Shown: positions 54,075 through 62,881 of the stretch, one piece after another | Numbering within the stretch: the stretch's first letter is position 1 | Layout of the letters: every line of letters begins with the position of its first letter | NCBI RefSeq assembly: GCF_900111605.1 | Contig: NZ_FOIA01000012.1 | Span: 1-64,000, forward strand | From: Nitrosomonas marina | GTDB taxonomy: Bacteria > Pseudomonadota > Gammaproteobacteria > Burkholderiales > Nitrosomonadaceae | Reading direction: 5' to 3' | Length of the DNA: 64,000 bases | Translations under genes and position numbers: made by a program | Notes under the pieces: generated by a model | Seen by the model: the letters and a program-made list of their open reading frames with translations, nothing else | Told to the model about the DNA's origin: nothing | The model's database searches: none

Positions 54075-54995
54075 TCAAACCGGACCGCCATTCTCAAGCC
54101 ATTCCCTGCTATCGTTCGTCAGAGCCTGTTTACAGGCAGCTTCGTAGAGCACCAGTTCTTCGTCAGACAATACTTCGCACCACCGTCCGTTGGTGCCCTT
54201 GTGGAGAAAAGCGGCTGCCCCGCCCTTCCAGAACTGACCGCCCCCCGGCGCATACAAGTCGCCTTGTTGTTTCATTTCGCTAAATGATACGGCTCTGATG
54301 AGCGTATCCCAGGCATGATCCGGCACTTCGATTTCCAGAAATGCTGCCATTCGTCGAATCTCTCGTTCTGTATCTGCCAGCATATCGCTGTAATGAAACA
54401 GTTCGATATTGGGTAAATGACGGTAAGGCCACCACGACTGCACATTGGATAAATGCGACCAGTACGGCCAGCCATCGCCTTCCCATTCAAACGCGCCACG
54501 TGTCATCCAGTTTTTCCAGAAAACATGAATATCTTCCGGTGGTGGAGGAAGCTCGTCGCCCTGTCGGCCTGGCAGATGATTCATAAGCATGAATGTTTCT
54601 TCTTTCATCGTTGAATAATGATTCCATAATGACATAAACACATCACGGGCATCCCGGGCGATATAAAGGTACTTGGTATCCTGACGATACGGCAGGCCAT
54701 CCAGCGGCAGGTGTGTTTTGATAAAACGACGGTGCTGTTGCGCTTTCAGCTTGTTCAATACCACTTCGAGCGGCACAATCCGCATATCCAGCCACGGCGA
54801 CATTTCAAAGGGCGGAGCAGGAAAACGACCATCCGGAAAAAGCAGATGCGCTGCAATTGCCTGCGTCCAGGTTGTACCTGCTTTATATGAAGTCGCAATC
54901 ACAATATCATCGTCCCGCGGCTCAAAGTAGTCCCATCGGGTGCTGTCCATATGATGATTCTGATATGTCCGGGTGCGTCGGGGCAGATTACTCAT
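54075..54995 (-). CDS. PAPS-dependent sulfotransferase
   Basis: A 306-aa sulfotransferase of the cytosolic SULT type. The 5'-phosphosulfate loop is ATSYKAGTTWTQ (about 34-45), the 3'-phosphate site YLYIARDARDVFMSLWNHY, and the catalytic-type His in FIKTHLPLD. Near the end, KGTNGRWCEVLSDEE matches the conserved R-K-G-x-x-G-D/x region, here HKGTNGRW. Acceptor unknown. Same strand as CocE and ATP-grasp genes upstream, gap 89 bp. Confidence 0.9.
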   Translation of the reverse strand: MSNLPRRTRTYQNHHMDSTRWDYFEPRDDDIVIATSYKAGTTWTQAIAAHLLFPDGRFPAPPFEMSPWLDMRIVPLEVVLNKLKAQQHRRFIKTHLPLDGLPYRQDTKYLYIARDARDVFMSLWNHYSTMKEETFMLMNHLPGRQGDELPPPPEDIHVFWKNWMTRGAFEWEGDGWPYWSHLSNVQSWWPYRHLPNIELFHYSDMLADTEREIRRMAAFLEIEVPDHAWDTLIRAVSFSEMKQQGDLYAPGGGQFWKGGAAAFLHKGTNGRWCEVLSDEELVLYEAACKQALTNDSREWLENGGPV

Positions 54996-55084
54996 CCTGT
55001 GTGTCCTGTTCGAAATAATCGAAATAATTTAATAGAAAACATGCTGTCAGGCAAATAATCCTGCTTACAAATCAAGCGTACCAG

Positions 55085-57097
55085 TCACACCAGATTGCGT
55101 TTAATGCGGCGATTCCAGTTTCTGGAATAAATGCGTTTATCCGCCTCATAAGCATCAAGTTCGGCATCAAGAAAAAAACTGCTTTCGTCACAACGTAATA
55201 CAGTCCGCGTCACGGTTTTGACATGCCAGTCATTTCGCTTCAGGCTTCTCGTCCACAACGTTTCACCCCGCACTGAGCTGAAATCATCACCCTGGTATGA
55301 ATACCACTCTTCTGCCTTGCGTTGCACCGTCAAATCAATTTCCTCCAACTGGTAAACGCCGTTGTCGTTGATAACTTCCAGTATCGATACATCTTGATCG
55401 AGTTCACGTATGACACGCCAGTTATGGCACCCTTCAGTTATCTGGCGTTGCCCGCTGCTTACTGATCCCTCGGCCTCTGAGAAGTTAATGCATTCTTCCC
55501 GCTGCGAGCGTATCGGCAATGTCAGCCGGCTGTTTCCAGTAAAAATTTTTACCTGGGTTGATTGCGGTGGTGGCCAGGCGAGCGGAAAATAAGAGGTGGA
55601 GATCGCGATGCGAATGCGGTGACCCGCTGGAAATGTTTGCGCTACATCATTGAGCTGCATGCGCACAGAATAGCGCTTACCCGGCTCCAGAGGCAAAGGA
55701 CTGGCATGGCTGTCGCGGTGTGTAAGATTCAGTAATCCATAGGTAATACGCGTTACTTTATTGTCCGGTCGCATATCAGACAGGCGTACGGCAATCATGG
55801 CCACCGGCTGATTCGCCGACACGTCCAGTTCAAGTACAGGCGCACCCAGTATTTCAAGCGTATGGGGCAAAAAAGCTGAGGTAAACACCAAGGCGCCGCC
55901 ATCTTCTTCACGCTGGTCATGCGGCAAATCGGGAGTTGCGCTGTAGGAACACCATTTGCCGGCAAACAGACCGTTGCTCAACGGTGACTGCAATGTCAAC
56001 ACATGCTCCGCTGTTGTCTCATTCTCATCGACCAGACGGTATTCATCCAATTTGTAAACCATCGGTTTGACATTGGTTGTCGGCCAGCATGGCTCACTGA
56101 TCCAGCGCCCGTAGCGCTGATGATAAAAGGTAGACGGTGGCATGCTGTCGAGCATCCATGCGCGCAGCATGGGTTCATTCATAATCCCGGTTTCCTGCTG
56201 TTTTAGCCATTGATCCCACCAGCGCAGACATTCCTGCAAGAAACCGATCGCGGGCCCGGGCACGCCTAAATGTGGATATTTATGACTCCACGGTCCGATC
56301 AGTCCCTGCCGCGGTCCGGACAGATTTTTCAATAGACGGAACACTGCGTTAGAGTATCCGTCAGCCCAGCCGCTCACCGCCATTACAGGAATCTGCACTC
56401 GGGAAAAGTCTTCGCAGACAGAACCATGTTGCCAGTATTCATCCCGATGCTGATGCTGCAGCCAGGTATTCAGCCATAATCCACTGTTCTCGAGTCGTTC
56501 AAACCACATATCGCGCCACTTGTCGCCGACAATGACTGGGTCAGGCGGCAGCGAATTATAGGCAAACATGGTTGAAGCCCAGGAAAGATTGTCGCCGAGC
56601 AGGCAGCCACCCATATAATGCACGTCATCTGCATATCGATCGTCAGTAGAACATACACTGATAACCGCTTTTAACGCAGGCGGCTGCAACGCGGCAATCT
56701 GCAATCCATTAAAGCCCCCCCAGGAGATACCGATCATTCCAACATTTCCATCGCACCAGTACTGTTGCGTCAACCACGCAATGATGGCTACGCCGTCATC
56801 AAGCTCGCGCTGCAGATACTCATCGCGTAACACGCCTTCTGAATCACCGCTACCACGGATATCCACACGAACGCAGGCATAGCCGTGCCCAGCAAAATAC
56901 GGATGCATGGTTTCATCGCGCAAACGGACACCGTCTCGTTTGCGATAGGGAATATATTCAAGTATGGCAGGAACCGGATGTGTATTCGCAGATTCAGGGA
57001 TCCAGATACGCGCGGCCAGCCGCACGCCATCCGGCATTTGAATCCACTGATGTTCAATATGACGAATTCGGCAAGGAAAGTCTTCAAACGTTTTCAT
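55085..57097 (-). CDS. CocE/NonD family acylase/esterase
   Basis: A 670-aa alpha/beta hydrolase. N-terminal MPDGVRLAARIWIPE, ILEYIPYRKRDG, VRVDIRGSGDSEG, and the nucleophile motif GISWGGFNGLQ (Ser in G-x-S-x-G), then a cap and C-terminal jelly-roll (GHRIRIAISTSYFPLAWPPP) define the CocE/NonD/X-Pro dipeptidyl-peptidase group. The start ATG 57097 is preceded by CCAAGGTG; an in-frame start 9 codons up lies within the ATP-grasp stop region. It begins 23 bp after the ATP-grasp gene, suggesting a paired activity. Confidence 0.88.
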   Translation of the reverse strand: MKTFEDFPCRIRHIEHQWIQMPDGVRLAARIWIPESANTHPVPAILEYIPYRKRDGVRLRDETMHPYFAGHGYACVRVDIRGSGDSEGVLRDEYLQRELDDGVAIIAWLTQQYWCDGNVGMIGISWGGFNGLQIAALQPPALKAVISVCSTDDRYADDVHYMGGCLLGDNLSWASTMFAYNSLPPDPVIVGDKWRDMWFERLENSGLWLNTWLQHQHRDEYWQHGSVCEDFSRVQIPVMAVSGWADGYSNAVFRLLKNLSGPRQGLIGPWSHKYPHLGVPGPAIGFLQECLRWWDQWLKQQETGIMNEPMLRAWMLDSMPPSTFYHQRYGRWISEPCWPTTNVKPMVYKLDEYRLVDENETTAEHVLTLQSPLSNGLFAGKWCSYSATPDLPHDQREEDGGALVFTSAFLPHTLEILGAPVLELDVSANQPVAMIAVRLSDMRPDNKVTRITYGLLNLTHRDSHASPLPLEPGKRYSVRMQLNDVAQTFPAGHRIRIAISTSYFPLAWPPPQSTQVKIFTGNSRLTLPIRSQREECINFSEAEGSVSSGQRQITEGCHNWRVIRELDQDVSILEVINDNGVYQLEEIDLTVQRKAEEWYSYQGDDFSSVRGETLWTRSLKRNDWHVKTVTRTVLRCDESSFFLDAELDAYEADKRIYSRNWNRRIKRNLV

Positions 57098-57120
57098 AGG
57101 AATACACCTTGGTTCACCAG

Positions 57121-58434
57121 TCAACCGACGGGTTCGAGCTCGATCTGCATCGCTTTTTTCAAGTCACGGTATTTTTGCAGCAATTCCTGTTGACTGTTAC
57201 CTGCCAGAAAAATAACTGCGATTTCATAGCTATAACTGTCCTGATCCATGAGCTCCGACAAGCGCATACCACTGCGAACATGCAATTGAATGTTCGCATC
57301 TGCGTATTCATGTTCAAGCATCTGAAGGTCCTGCGCTGAAGGCACATGCCGGATATATGCGTCATGATTAATACGCCACATAAACTTTGCTGCTATCTTG
57401 TGTTTTCCCTCGCGATGAGGAAAATCCGGTTTTTCTCCTAATCCCAGCTCCAGCATGACTTTCTGATGTGTAGCGCCATCGACATCGCGAAACAGCGGGC
57501 AGTGCGATTTTGAAATCCGCGTGTTGATTTCAAGCAACCAGATTCTGTCGCGACCGGCTTTTATCGGTTCCCAGTAGTATTCAATATTAAACGGACCGTT
57601 ATCAAAACCGATATGCTTAAGAAAACATTCAGTTGTAGCGATCATTTCCCGCTGGATACGCATTGGAATCGTTGACGGGTACTGATAACGCGCAAAGCTG
57701 GAACGATGCTGTCCTTCACGAATCGAATCGACGACGCCATACACTGTCATGTCACCATGATAAACATAACCTTCAAGCGTGCATTGTCGTCCTCTGGAAA
57801 TAATCCCCTCCACAATACAATAATTTCCATCCACAGCATCAATTTCGTCTGGCAACTCGGCAAACTGCAACATATAGTTAAATGGTCTGGAAAAACGACA
57901 AATTTTCTTACGGATAATCTGCAAAACCTGATCGAGCTCAGTGTCATTACGCACTTTAAAACCCAGATGAGAAGAAGCTGATTTGACCGGCTTGATCCAG
58001 AACGGGTATTGAACTGTTACCGATTGTTTGGCATTGGTGTCGAACGGATTAATTGCACAAAAATCGGGAATATAGTCGGGAATAACCTTTTTTTGTTCCA
58101 ACCGACACCAGTATTTATGTTCACAAATAAGTACTGATCGATAGCTGGGCGAAGGTAAACCAAACGGTTGCCGAAGTAGCGGTAGCATAGTACTGACCGG
58201 AAAATCCCAATAGCCGACAATTGCGTCGACGGATCCGGAAAAAGCCTTTAAACGCTCCATCGCACTTTTGTGAATCTTTTGCACCGAATGCCCATTCCAG
58301 CATTTAACCTGTTGATGTGTAAGCAATTCATGAAAACAGTAATGTTTCGCGGAAGCGAGTGCCTTCATTTGATTTATATTGAACTCCTCCGCCCCAAAAA
58401 CGAAGATATTTTTTTTACACGTATCATGCATCAT
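57121..58434 (-). CDS. ATP-grasp ligase-like protein
   Basis: A 437-aa protein. The N-terminal part (NIFVFGAEEFN, VDAIVGYWDFPVSTMLPLL) is a pre-ATP-grasp fold. The ATP-grasp core has FWIKPVKSASSHLGFKV (Lys ATP site), VEGIISRGRQCTLEGYV, and the metal end NGPFNIEYYW...LLEINTRISKSHCPLF. Such enzymes form amide or ester bonds via acyl phosphate. I prefer the ATG at 58434, spaced after GGGTGA; an ATG at 58449 directly abuts GGGGAG. Pairs with the CocE gene. Product unknown. Confidence 0.78.
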   Translation of the reverse strand: MMHDTCKKNIFVFGAEEFNINQMKALASAKHYCFHELLTHQQVKCWNGHSVQKIHKSAMERLKAFSGSVDAIVGYWDFPVSTMLPLLRQPFGLPSPSYRSVLICEHKYWCRLEQKKVIPDYIPDFCAINPFDTNAKQSVTVQYPFWIKPVKSASSHLGFKVRNDTELDQVLQIIRKKICRFSRPFNYMLQFAELPDEIDAVDGNYCIVEGIISRGRQCTLEGYVYHGDMTVYGVVDSIREGQHRSSFARYQYPSTIPMRIQREMIATTECFLKHIGFDNGPFNIEYYWEPIKAGRDRIWLLEINTRISKSHCPLFRDVDGATHQKVMLELGLGEKPDFPHREGKHKIAAKFMWRINHDAYIRHVPSAQDLQMLEHEYADANIQLHVRSGMRLSELMDQDSYSYEIAVIFLAGNSQQELLQKYRDLKKAMQIELEPVG

Positions 58435-58723
58435 GATATTTTCACCCATCTCCCCGTAACACTGTCTCAGTCGTTACGATAACACATACCCGTATGGCAT
58501 TCATGGACAAACACCAGCTGAAATGATTTCGATCATAGTAAGCCGTTGAATTCCGATTTCGAAATGATAGCCAGACCCGTTCCGCGTGGTGTTTATGCAA
58601 AAAGCAAACAAACATCCGTTTTTCCGGCCACTTGAACCGTCAAACTCAACCAGCCATAGCTTTGTTGTTAAAAACAGGCGACAATAATCAACAAACACAA
58701 ATTTTCTGTTCTTGACTCTTACT

Positions 58724-59524
58724 ATGGAATCGCTTTTTGACGCAGCTCATCGCTGCTTGAATACCCGGGAATTAGACCATAAGCTGTACTTAACCCATCA
58801 AACCGCCCAAATGTGGCATCAGGATTTGTTATCAATCGAATACAGTCAGGTACCCGAACCCATAGGAGAGCCCGGACGCCCGGCGAAGCCCGAGTTGGTA
58901 TTACCCGCCAATGTGCCTAAACGCCGACTGGGCACGAAAGCAGGACTTGTCTCATTAATTCATGCTGTTACACACATTGAATTTAACGCCATCAACCTCG
59001 CCTGGGACGCGGTGTATCGTTTTCGCCAGCTTCCCACGCAGTATTACAGTGACTGGATACGTGTCGCCTGCGAGGAAGCTCATCATTTCCACTTACTGCG
59101 AAATCGCTTGCTTGAACTGGAGCATGATTACGGCGACTTTCCAGCCCATAACGGCTTGTGGGAGATGGCCAGAAAAACGGCCTTTGATCCGATGGTGCGT
59201 ATGGCCCTGGTCCCGCGTGTACTGGAAGCCAGAGGGCTGGATGTAACACCGGGCATTATCAATCGCCTCCGTATCGCTGGAGATGAAAAAACCGTTGCAA
59301 TACTTGAAGTTATTCTGCACGATGAAATCGGCCATGTAAAAATCGGTTCACACTGGTTTCAGTATTTTTGCAATCAACGACAATTGAACGCGGACCGCAC
59401 ATTCAGCAGGTTGCTCAATCAATACTACACGGGACAGCTCTCTGGCCCGTTTCACTATGAAGCGAGACAACAGGCGGGTTTTACCGAAACCGAACTCAGA
59501 ACGCTCGAAAGCATGAAACGCTGA
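58724..59524 (+). CDS. DUF455 ferritin-like protein
   Basis: A 266-aa protein of DUF455 (COG2833), a ferritin-like four-helix fold. Putative diiron ligands: THIEFNAINLAWDA (E-x-x-H type), RVACEEAHHFHLL, MVPRVLEARGLD-like LVPRVLEARGLD and ILHDEIGHVKIG. The order of E and ExxH motifs fits a metal centre. Start ATG 58724 chosen over an in-frame TTG four codons earlier. No clear ribosome-binding site. Divergent from the ATP-grasp gene. Some relatives are fused or adjacent to MiaE-like enzymes. Confidence 0.85.
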   Translation: MESLFDAAHRCLNTRELDHKLYLTHQTAQMWHQDLLSIEYSQVPEPIGEPGRPAKPELVLPANVPKRRLGTKAGLVSLIHAVTHIEFNAINLAWDAVYRFRQLPTQYYSDWIRVACEEAHHFHLLRNRLLELEHDYGDFPAHNGLWEMARKTAFDPMVRMALVPRVLEARGLDVTPGIINRLRIAGDEKTVAILEVILHDEIGHVKIGSHWFQYFCNQRQLNADRTFSRLLNQYYTGQLSGPFHYEARQQAGFTETELRTLESMKR

Positions 59525-59578
59525 TATCCTGGCAGGTTTTTATTTGTACTGATTTACACGTGGATCGTTACCTGAATT

Positions 59579-60823
59579 TCAGCATTCTGAGTTGACCATA
59601 TCGTTGATACGATTTGCCCAAACCAGTGCCTCCAGCTCCAGCTGTGTAAATTCTGTCATATTGAGGAACCCCAGTTCCGACAGTATTGATGAAACAGTTT
59701 CGAATTCACCAATTTCGTGTGCTTCTATCAGTGCCAGTTGGCGGCCCAGGTAACCCCGCCTTGACAACAAGGCGTCACTCATATCTTTCTGGATACTCAG
59801 CGTTTTTACGAGTTCGGACATTTTCATACCCAACAAGGTATCCAGTAACGATAACACGCCCACCATGAAAGCACGGTCATGATGATTCTTGTCATGGGGC
59901 CGGTCTGCTATTGCAATGAGTTCGAGTAATTTTCCACGAACAGATGCGGTCTGAATAAGTGCATCCGATGTGCTGCCATCTTTTTGTTTGGCGGAATAAA
60001 GCAGAATCTGCACCCATCGCTGGAGCTGTTTTCTGCCCAAAATCATGATTGCTCTTTTAATCGAATTTACCGTTCTGGCCGTGCCCGTGGCAGCAGAATT
60101 CACCATGCGAAGCAGGTTGTAACTCAATCCAGGTTGATACTTAAGCTCGTTCTCGATATCGACAACCTCGCTGTCTTTGACTACGAGCAGCAATAGTTTC
60201 AGTAGCGACAGTTTGGATGGATCAATACGTTTTCCAGAAATGATCTCGGGCCTTGCAAAATAAAAGCCCTGCAACATATTAAAACCCAGCTCTATGCATT
60301 TCCTCGCTGTTTCCCGGCTTTCAACTTTCTCTGCCAGCAATAGGACAGGCCACCGCCTCAGTTTCTTGATCAGCCTGACTAGCTCTTTACTTTCCAGCTC
60401 GCTGACATTGACTTTAACCACATTAACCATGGGCATTAACCTATCCAGCCGCTCATCGACTTGCACCACGCCTGTCAAAGCGATCTGATAACCTTTCTGC
60501 CTTATTTCCTTGCAGCGCTCTATAATGGCATCGTCTATTTCAACATTTCTCAATATTTCGAAAACAATCTGGCTTTTAGGCAGCAAAAATACCGCGTCAC
60601 TCATTAAAAATTTGGCATCGACCTTGATGAAGCCGCGCCGTTTGCCCATGACATTTTCAATACCCAATTGCCCGTAAGTATCGATGATGACATTCGCCGA
60701 TGCCGCCCGGTTGTCTGTAACACGCACTTTATTCAGCTGATTGGAACGAAACAAGAGCTCAAATGCAACGATGTTCTGTTTATTGTCCAGTATCGGAAGC
60801 CTGCCTAGAAATACTTCATTCAT
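59579..60823 (-). CDS. Degenerate EAL–HDOD regulator (YuxH-like)
   Basis: A 414-aa protein. Residues about 1-200 are an EAL fold lacking catalytic signature residues (ELLFR in place of EALxR; KVESRETARKCIELGFNMLQGFYF retained), so it should bind rather than cut c-di-GMP. Residues about 205-390 are an HDOD domain (LLRMVNSAATGTARTVNSIKRAIMILGRKQLQRWV). This EAL-HDOD layout is known from YuxH/CdgJ-type motility regulators. Single gene. Confidence 0.88.
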   Translation of the reverse strand: MNEVFLGRLPILDNKQNIVAFELLFRSNQLNKVRVTDNRAASANVIIDTYGQLGIENVMGKRRGFIKVDAKFLMSDAVFLLPKSQIVFEILRNVEIDDAIIERCKEIRQKGYQIALTGVVQVDERLDRLMPMVNVVKVNVSELESKELVRLIKKLRRWPVLLLAEKVESRETARKCIELGFNMLQGFYFARPEIISGKRIDPSKLSLLKLLLLVVKDSEVVDIENELKYQPGLSYNLLRMVNSAATGTARTVNSIKRAIMILGRKQLQRWVQILLYSAKQKDGSTSDALIQTASVRGKLLELIAIADRPHDKNHHDRAFMVGVLSLLDTLLGMKMSELVKTLSIQKDMSDALLSRRGYLGRQLALIEAHEIGEFETVSSILSELGFLNMTEFTQLELEALVWANRINDMVNSEC

Positions 60824-61034
60824 TGTTAGTCCTGTAAACGCGCAAGCTGCAGCAGATTCTTCAATATTAACGTTTTAAGCCATATTTACCTGTCACGCAC
60901 AATCTGACACAGAACATGCAATTCGTTGATATCGAACAGGAGTCTAACGGATAATAAACTCTTAGGATTCTTCGTTTAAGGAATGTTTATGCCTTTATTT
61001 ATCCGTTTAAGCGCTTTATCCGACTGATTGCGCT

Positions 61035-62321
61035 TTATAAAAACACCCGTACAATGTCAGGAAACATCATGACGATTACCAGCCCAATCAATTGCAATAT
61101 AATGAACGGTATCACGCCGCGGTAAATATGCAACGTACCGAGCGATACCGGTGCCACACCACGCAGATAAAACAGTGAAAACCCGAATGGCGGGGTCAGG
61201 AAAGAGGCCTGCAAATTCAGTGCAACCAGGATACCGAACCAGAGTGGATCAATATCCAGTTTCAGCAGTACAGGCGCTATCATGGGAACAAAAATATAAG
61301 CTATCTCGACAAAATCAATGAAAAATCCCAGCAAAAAAATAACGATCATCATCAAGACGACAAATCCCCATTGGCCGCCAGGCAGATATTCCATGATTCG
61401 TTCTACTGCGTCATCACCACCAGTATAAGTAAAAACCATTGAAAAAAATGTCGCGCCAGCCAGGATGGTAAATACCATGGCACTGATTTTTGTCGTCTCC
61501 ATCGCAACCTGATGCAGCATGGAAACGCGCAGGTTACCGCCAAGCACAGCAAGAATAATTGCACCTACGGTACCCATCGCAGCTGATTCGGTTGGAGTAG
61601 CGATACCTGTTATCACGGTACCAAGCACCACCATCACCAACGTCAGCGCAGGAGTGATTGCAAGAAGTGCCTGCCAAAATTGTTTTGAGCTGATCCGGGA
61701 TGCCCGCGGAATGGCTGGAGCGGTATCCCTTTTAAAATAAGCTGCCGCCAGACAGTAAATTATATACAGCAGAACCAGAAGCAGGCCGGGCAGCAATGCA
61801 GCACGATAAAAGTCACCCACGGGCTGGTGCAACACATCAGCCAGAATGATCAATACGATCGAAGGTGGAATGATCTGGCCCAGCGTACCAGAAGCACAAA
61901 TCACGCCGCAGGCAAGCTGCTGATTGTAGTTATATTTCAGCATGACAGGTAATGCAATCAGCCCCATAGTCACAACCGAAGCGCCCACAACGCCAGTAGA
62001 TGCAGCAAGCAACATACCAACAACAACTGTGGATACCGCCAATCCACCGCGGATATGCCCGAACAGCAGCCCCATAGACTCAAGCATTCTTTCTGCGATC
62101 CCGGATCTTTCCAGAACCAGCCCCATGAAAATAAAAAGCGGTACTGCCATTAACGTGATATTGGTCATTATTGCGTACAGGCGATACGCAATCAGCATAA
62201 ACAGGTCTAGCCCTTCAGCATATAGTCCGAAAAATACAGAAACACCGGCAAATGTAAAAGCTACAGGATAACCCAGTGTCAGCATCAACAAGCAGACAAC
62301 AAACATGACCAGACCGATCAC
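61035..62321 (-). CDS. TRAP transporter large permease (DctM-like)
   Basis: A 428-aa, about 12-TM protein. MLTLGYPVAFTFAGVSVFFGLY, MAVPLFIFMGLVLERSGIAERML, GQIIPPSIVLIILADVLHQPVGDFYRAALLPG and NLQASFLTPPFGFSLFYLRG are DctM signatures. Imports a carboxylate-like solute with Na+ or H+. Overlaps the small permease by 4 bp. No DctP substrate-binding protein lies within the following 200 bp or elsewhere in the window. Confidence 0.93.
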   Translation of the reverse strand: MIGLVMFVVCLLMLTLGYPVAFTFAGVSVFFGLYAEGLDLFMLIAYRLYAIMTNITLMAVPLFIFMGLVLERSGIAERMLESMGLLFGHIRGGLAVSTVVVGMLLAASTGVVGASVVTMGLIALPVMLKYNYNQQLACGVICASGTLGQIIPPSIVLIILADVLHQPVGDFYRAALLPGLLLVLLYIIYCLAAAYFKRDTAPAIPRASRISSKQFWQALLAITPALTLVMVVLGTVITGIATPTESAAMGTVGAIILAVLGGNLRVSMLHQVAMETTKISAMVFTILAGATFFSMVFTYTGGDDAVERIMEYLPGGQWGFVVLMMIVIFLLGFFIDFVEIAYIFVPMIAPVLLKLDIDPLWFGILVALNLQASFLTPPFGFSLFYLRGVAPVSLGTLHIYRGVIPFIILQLIGLVIVMMFPDIVRVFL

Positions 62322-62869
62322 GATTTTTCCCGATGTTCTGGCGTGCTTTGGCCTGGATCTAAAGAATCACCGGCAAGTAAACGAATATTTTGCGAAATAA
62401 CCGCAATTGCCTGGATCAAAACCAGAAAATATCCAAATGGTAGCAACGCCTTGAACGCAAACCGGTAAGGCAAGCCGCCCGGGTCGCTGGATACCTCCTG
62501 AGTTTCATAAGAATAAGCAACAAAATCGAATGAGCTGTACAGAATCAATGTACTCATCGGAATGACAAAAATCACTGTTCCGAACAAATCAATCGCAGCC
62601 TTTCTGCGAATGGAAAGCTTTTCATACAATACGTCTACACGCACGTTTGCATTTTCACGCATGGTATATGCAGCACCCAGCAAAAACACAGCAGCAAATA
62701 AATGCCATTCCAGTTCCTGCATGGCAATTGACCCGGATTCAAATGCGTAGCGCGCTATCACATCAACGAACACGACAGCAATCATGAGTATACACAGCCA
62801 TCCAGCCAACCAGCCAAACAGGCCGGATATTCGACCTATGTATAGCTCCAATTGACGCAACTTCTGCAT
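62318..62869 (-). CDS. TRAP transporter small permease (DctQ-like)
   Basis: A 183-aa protein with four TM segments: LFGWLAGWLCILMIAVVFVDVIARYAF, MQELEWHLFAAVFLLGAAYTMRENANVRVDVLYE, a third near 95-113 and a fourth near 140-163, the classic DctQ layout. It forms the membrane complex with the large subunit. It starts 12 bp past the pmbA stop. Confidence 0.92.
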   Translation of the reverse strand: MQKLRQLELYIGRISGLFGWLAGWLCILMIAVVFVDVIARYAFESGSIAMQELEWHLFAAVFLLGAAYTMRENANVRVDVLYEKLSIRRKAAIDLFGTVIFVIPMSTLILYSSFDFVAYSYETQEVSSDPGGLPYRFAFKALLPFGYFLVLIQAIAVISQNIRLLAGDSLDPGQSTPEHREKS

Positions 62870-62881
62870 AATGGAAATACT

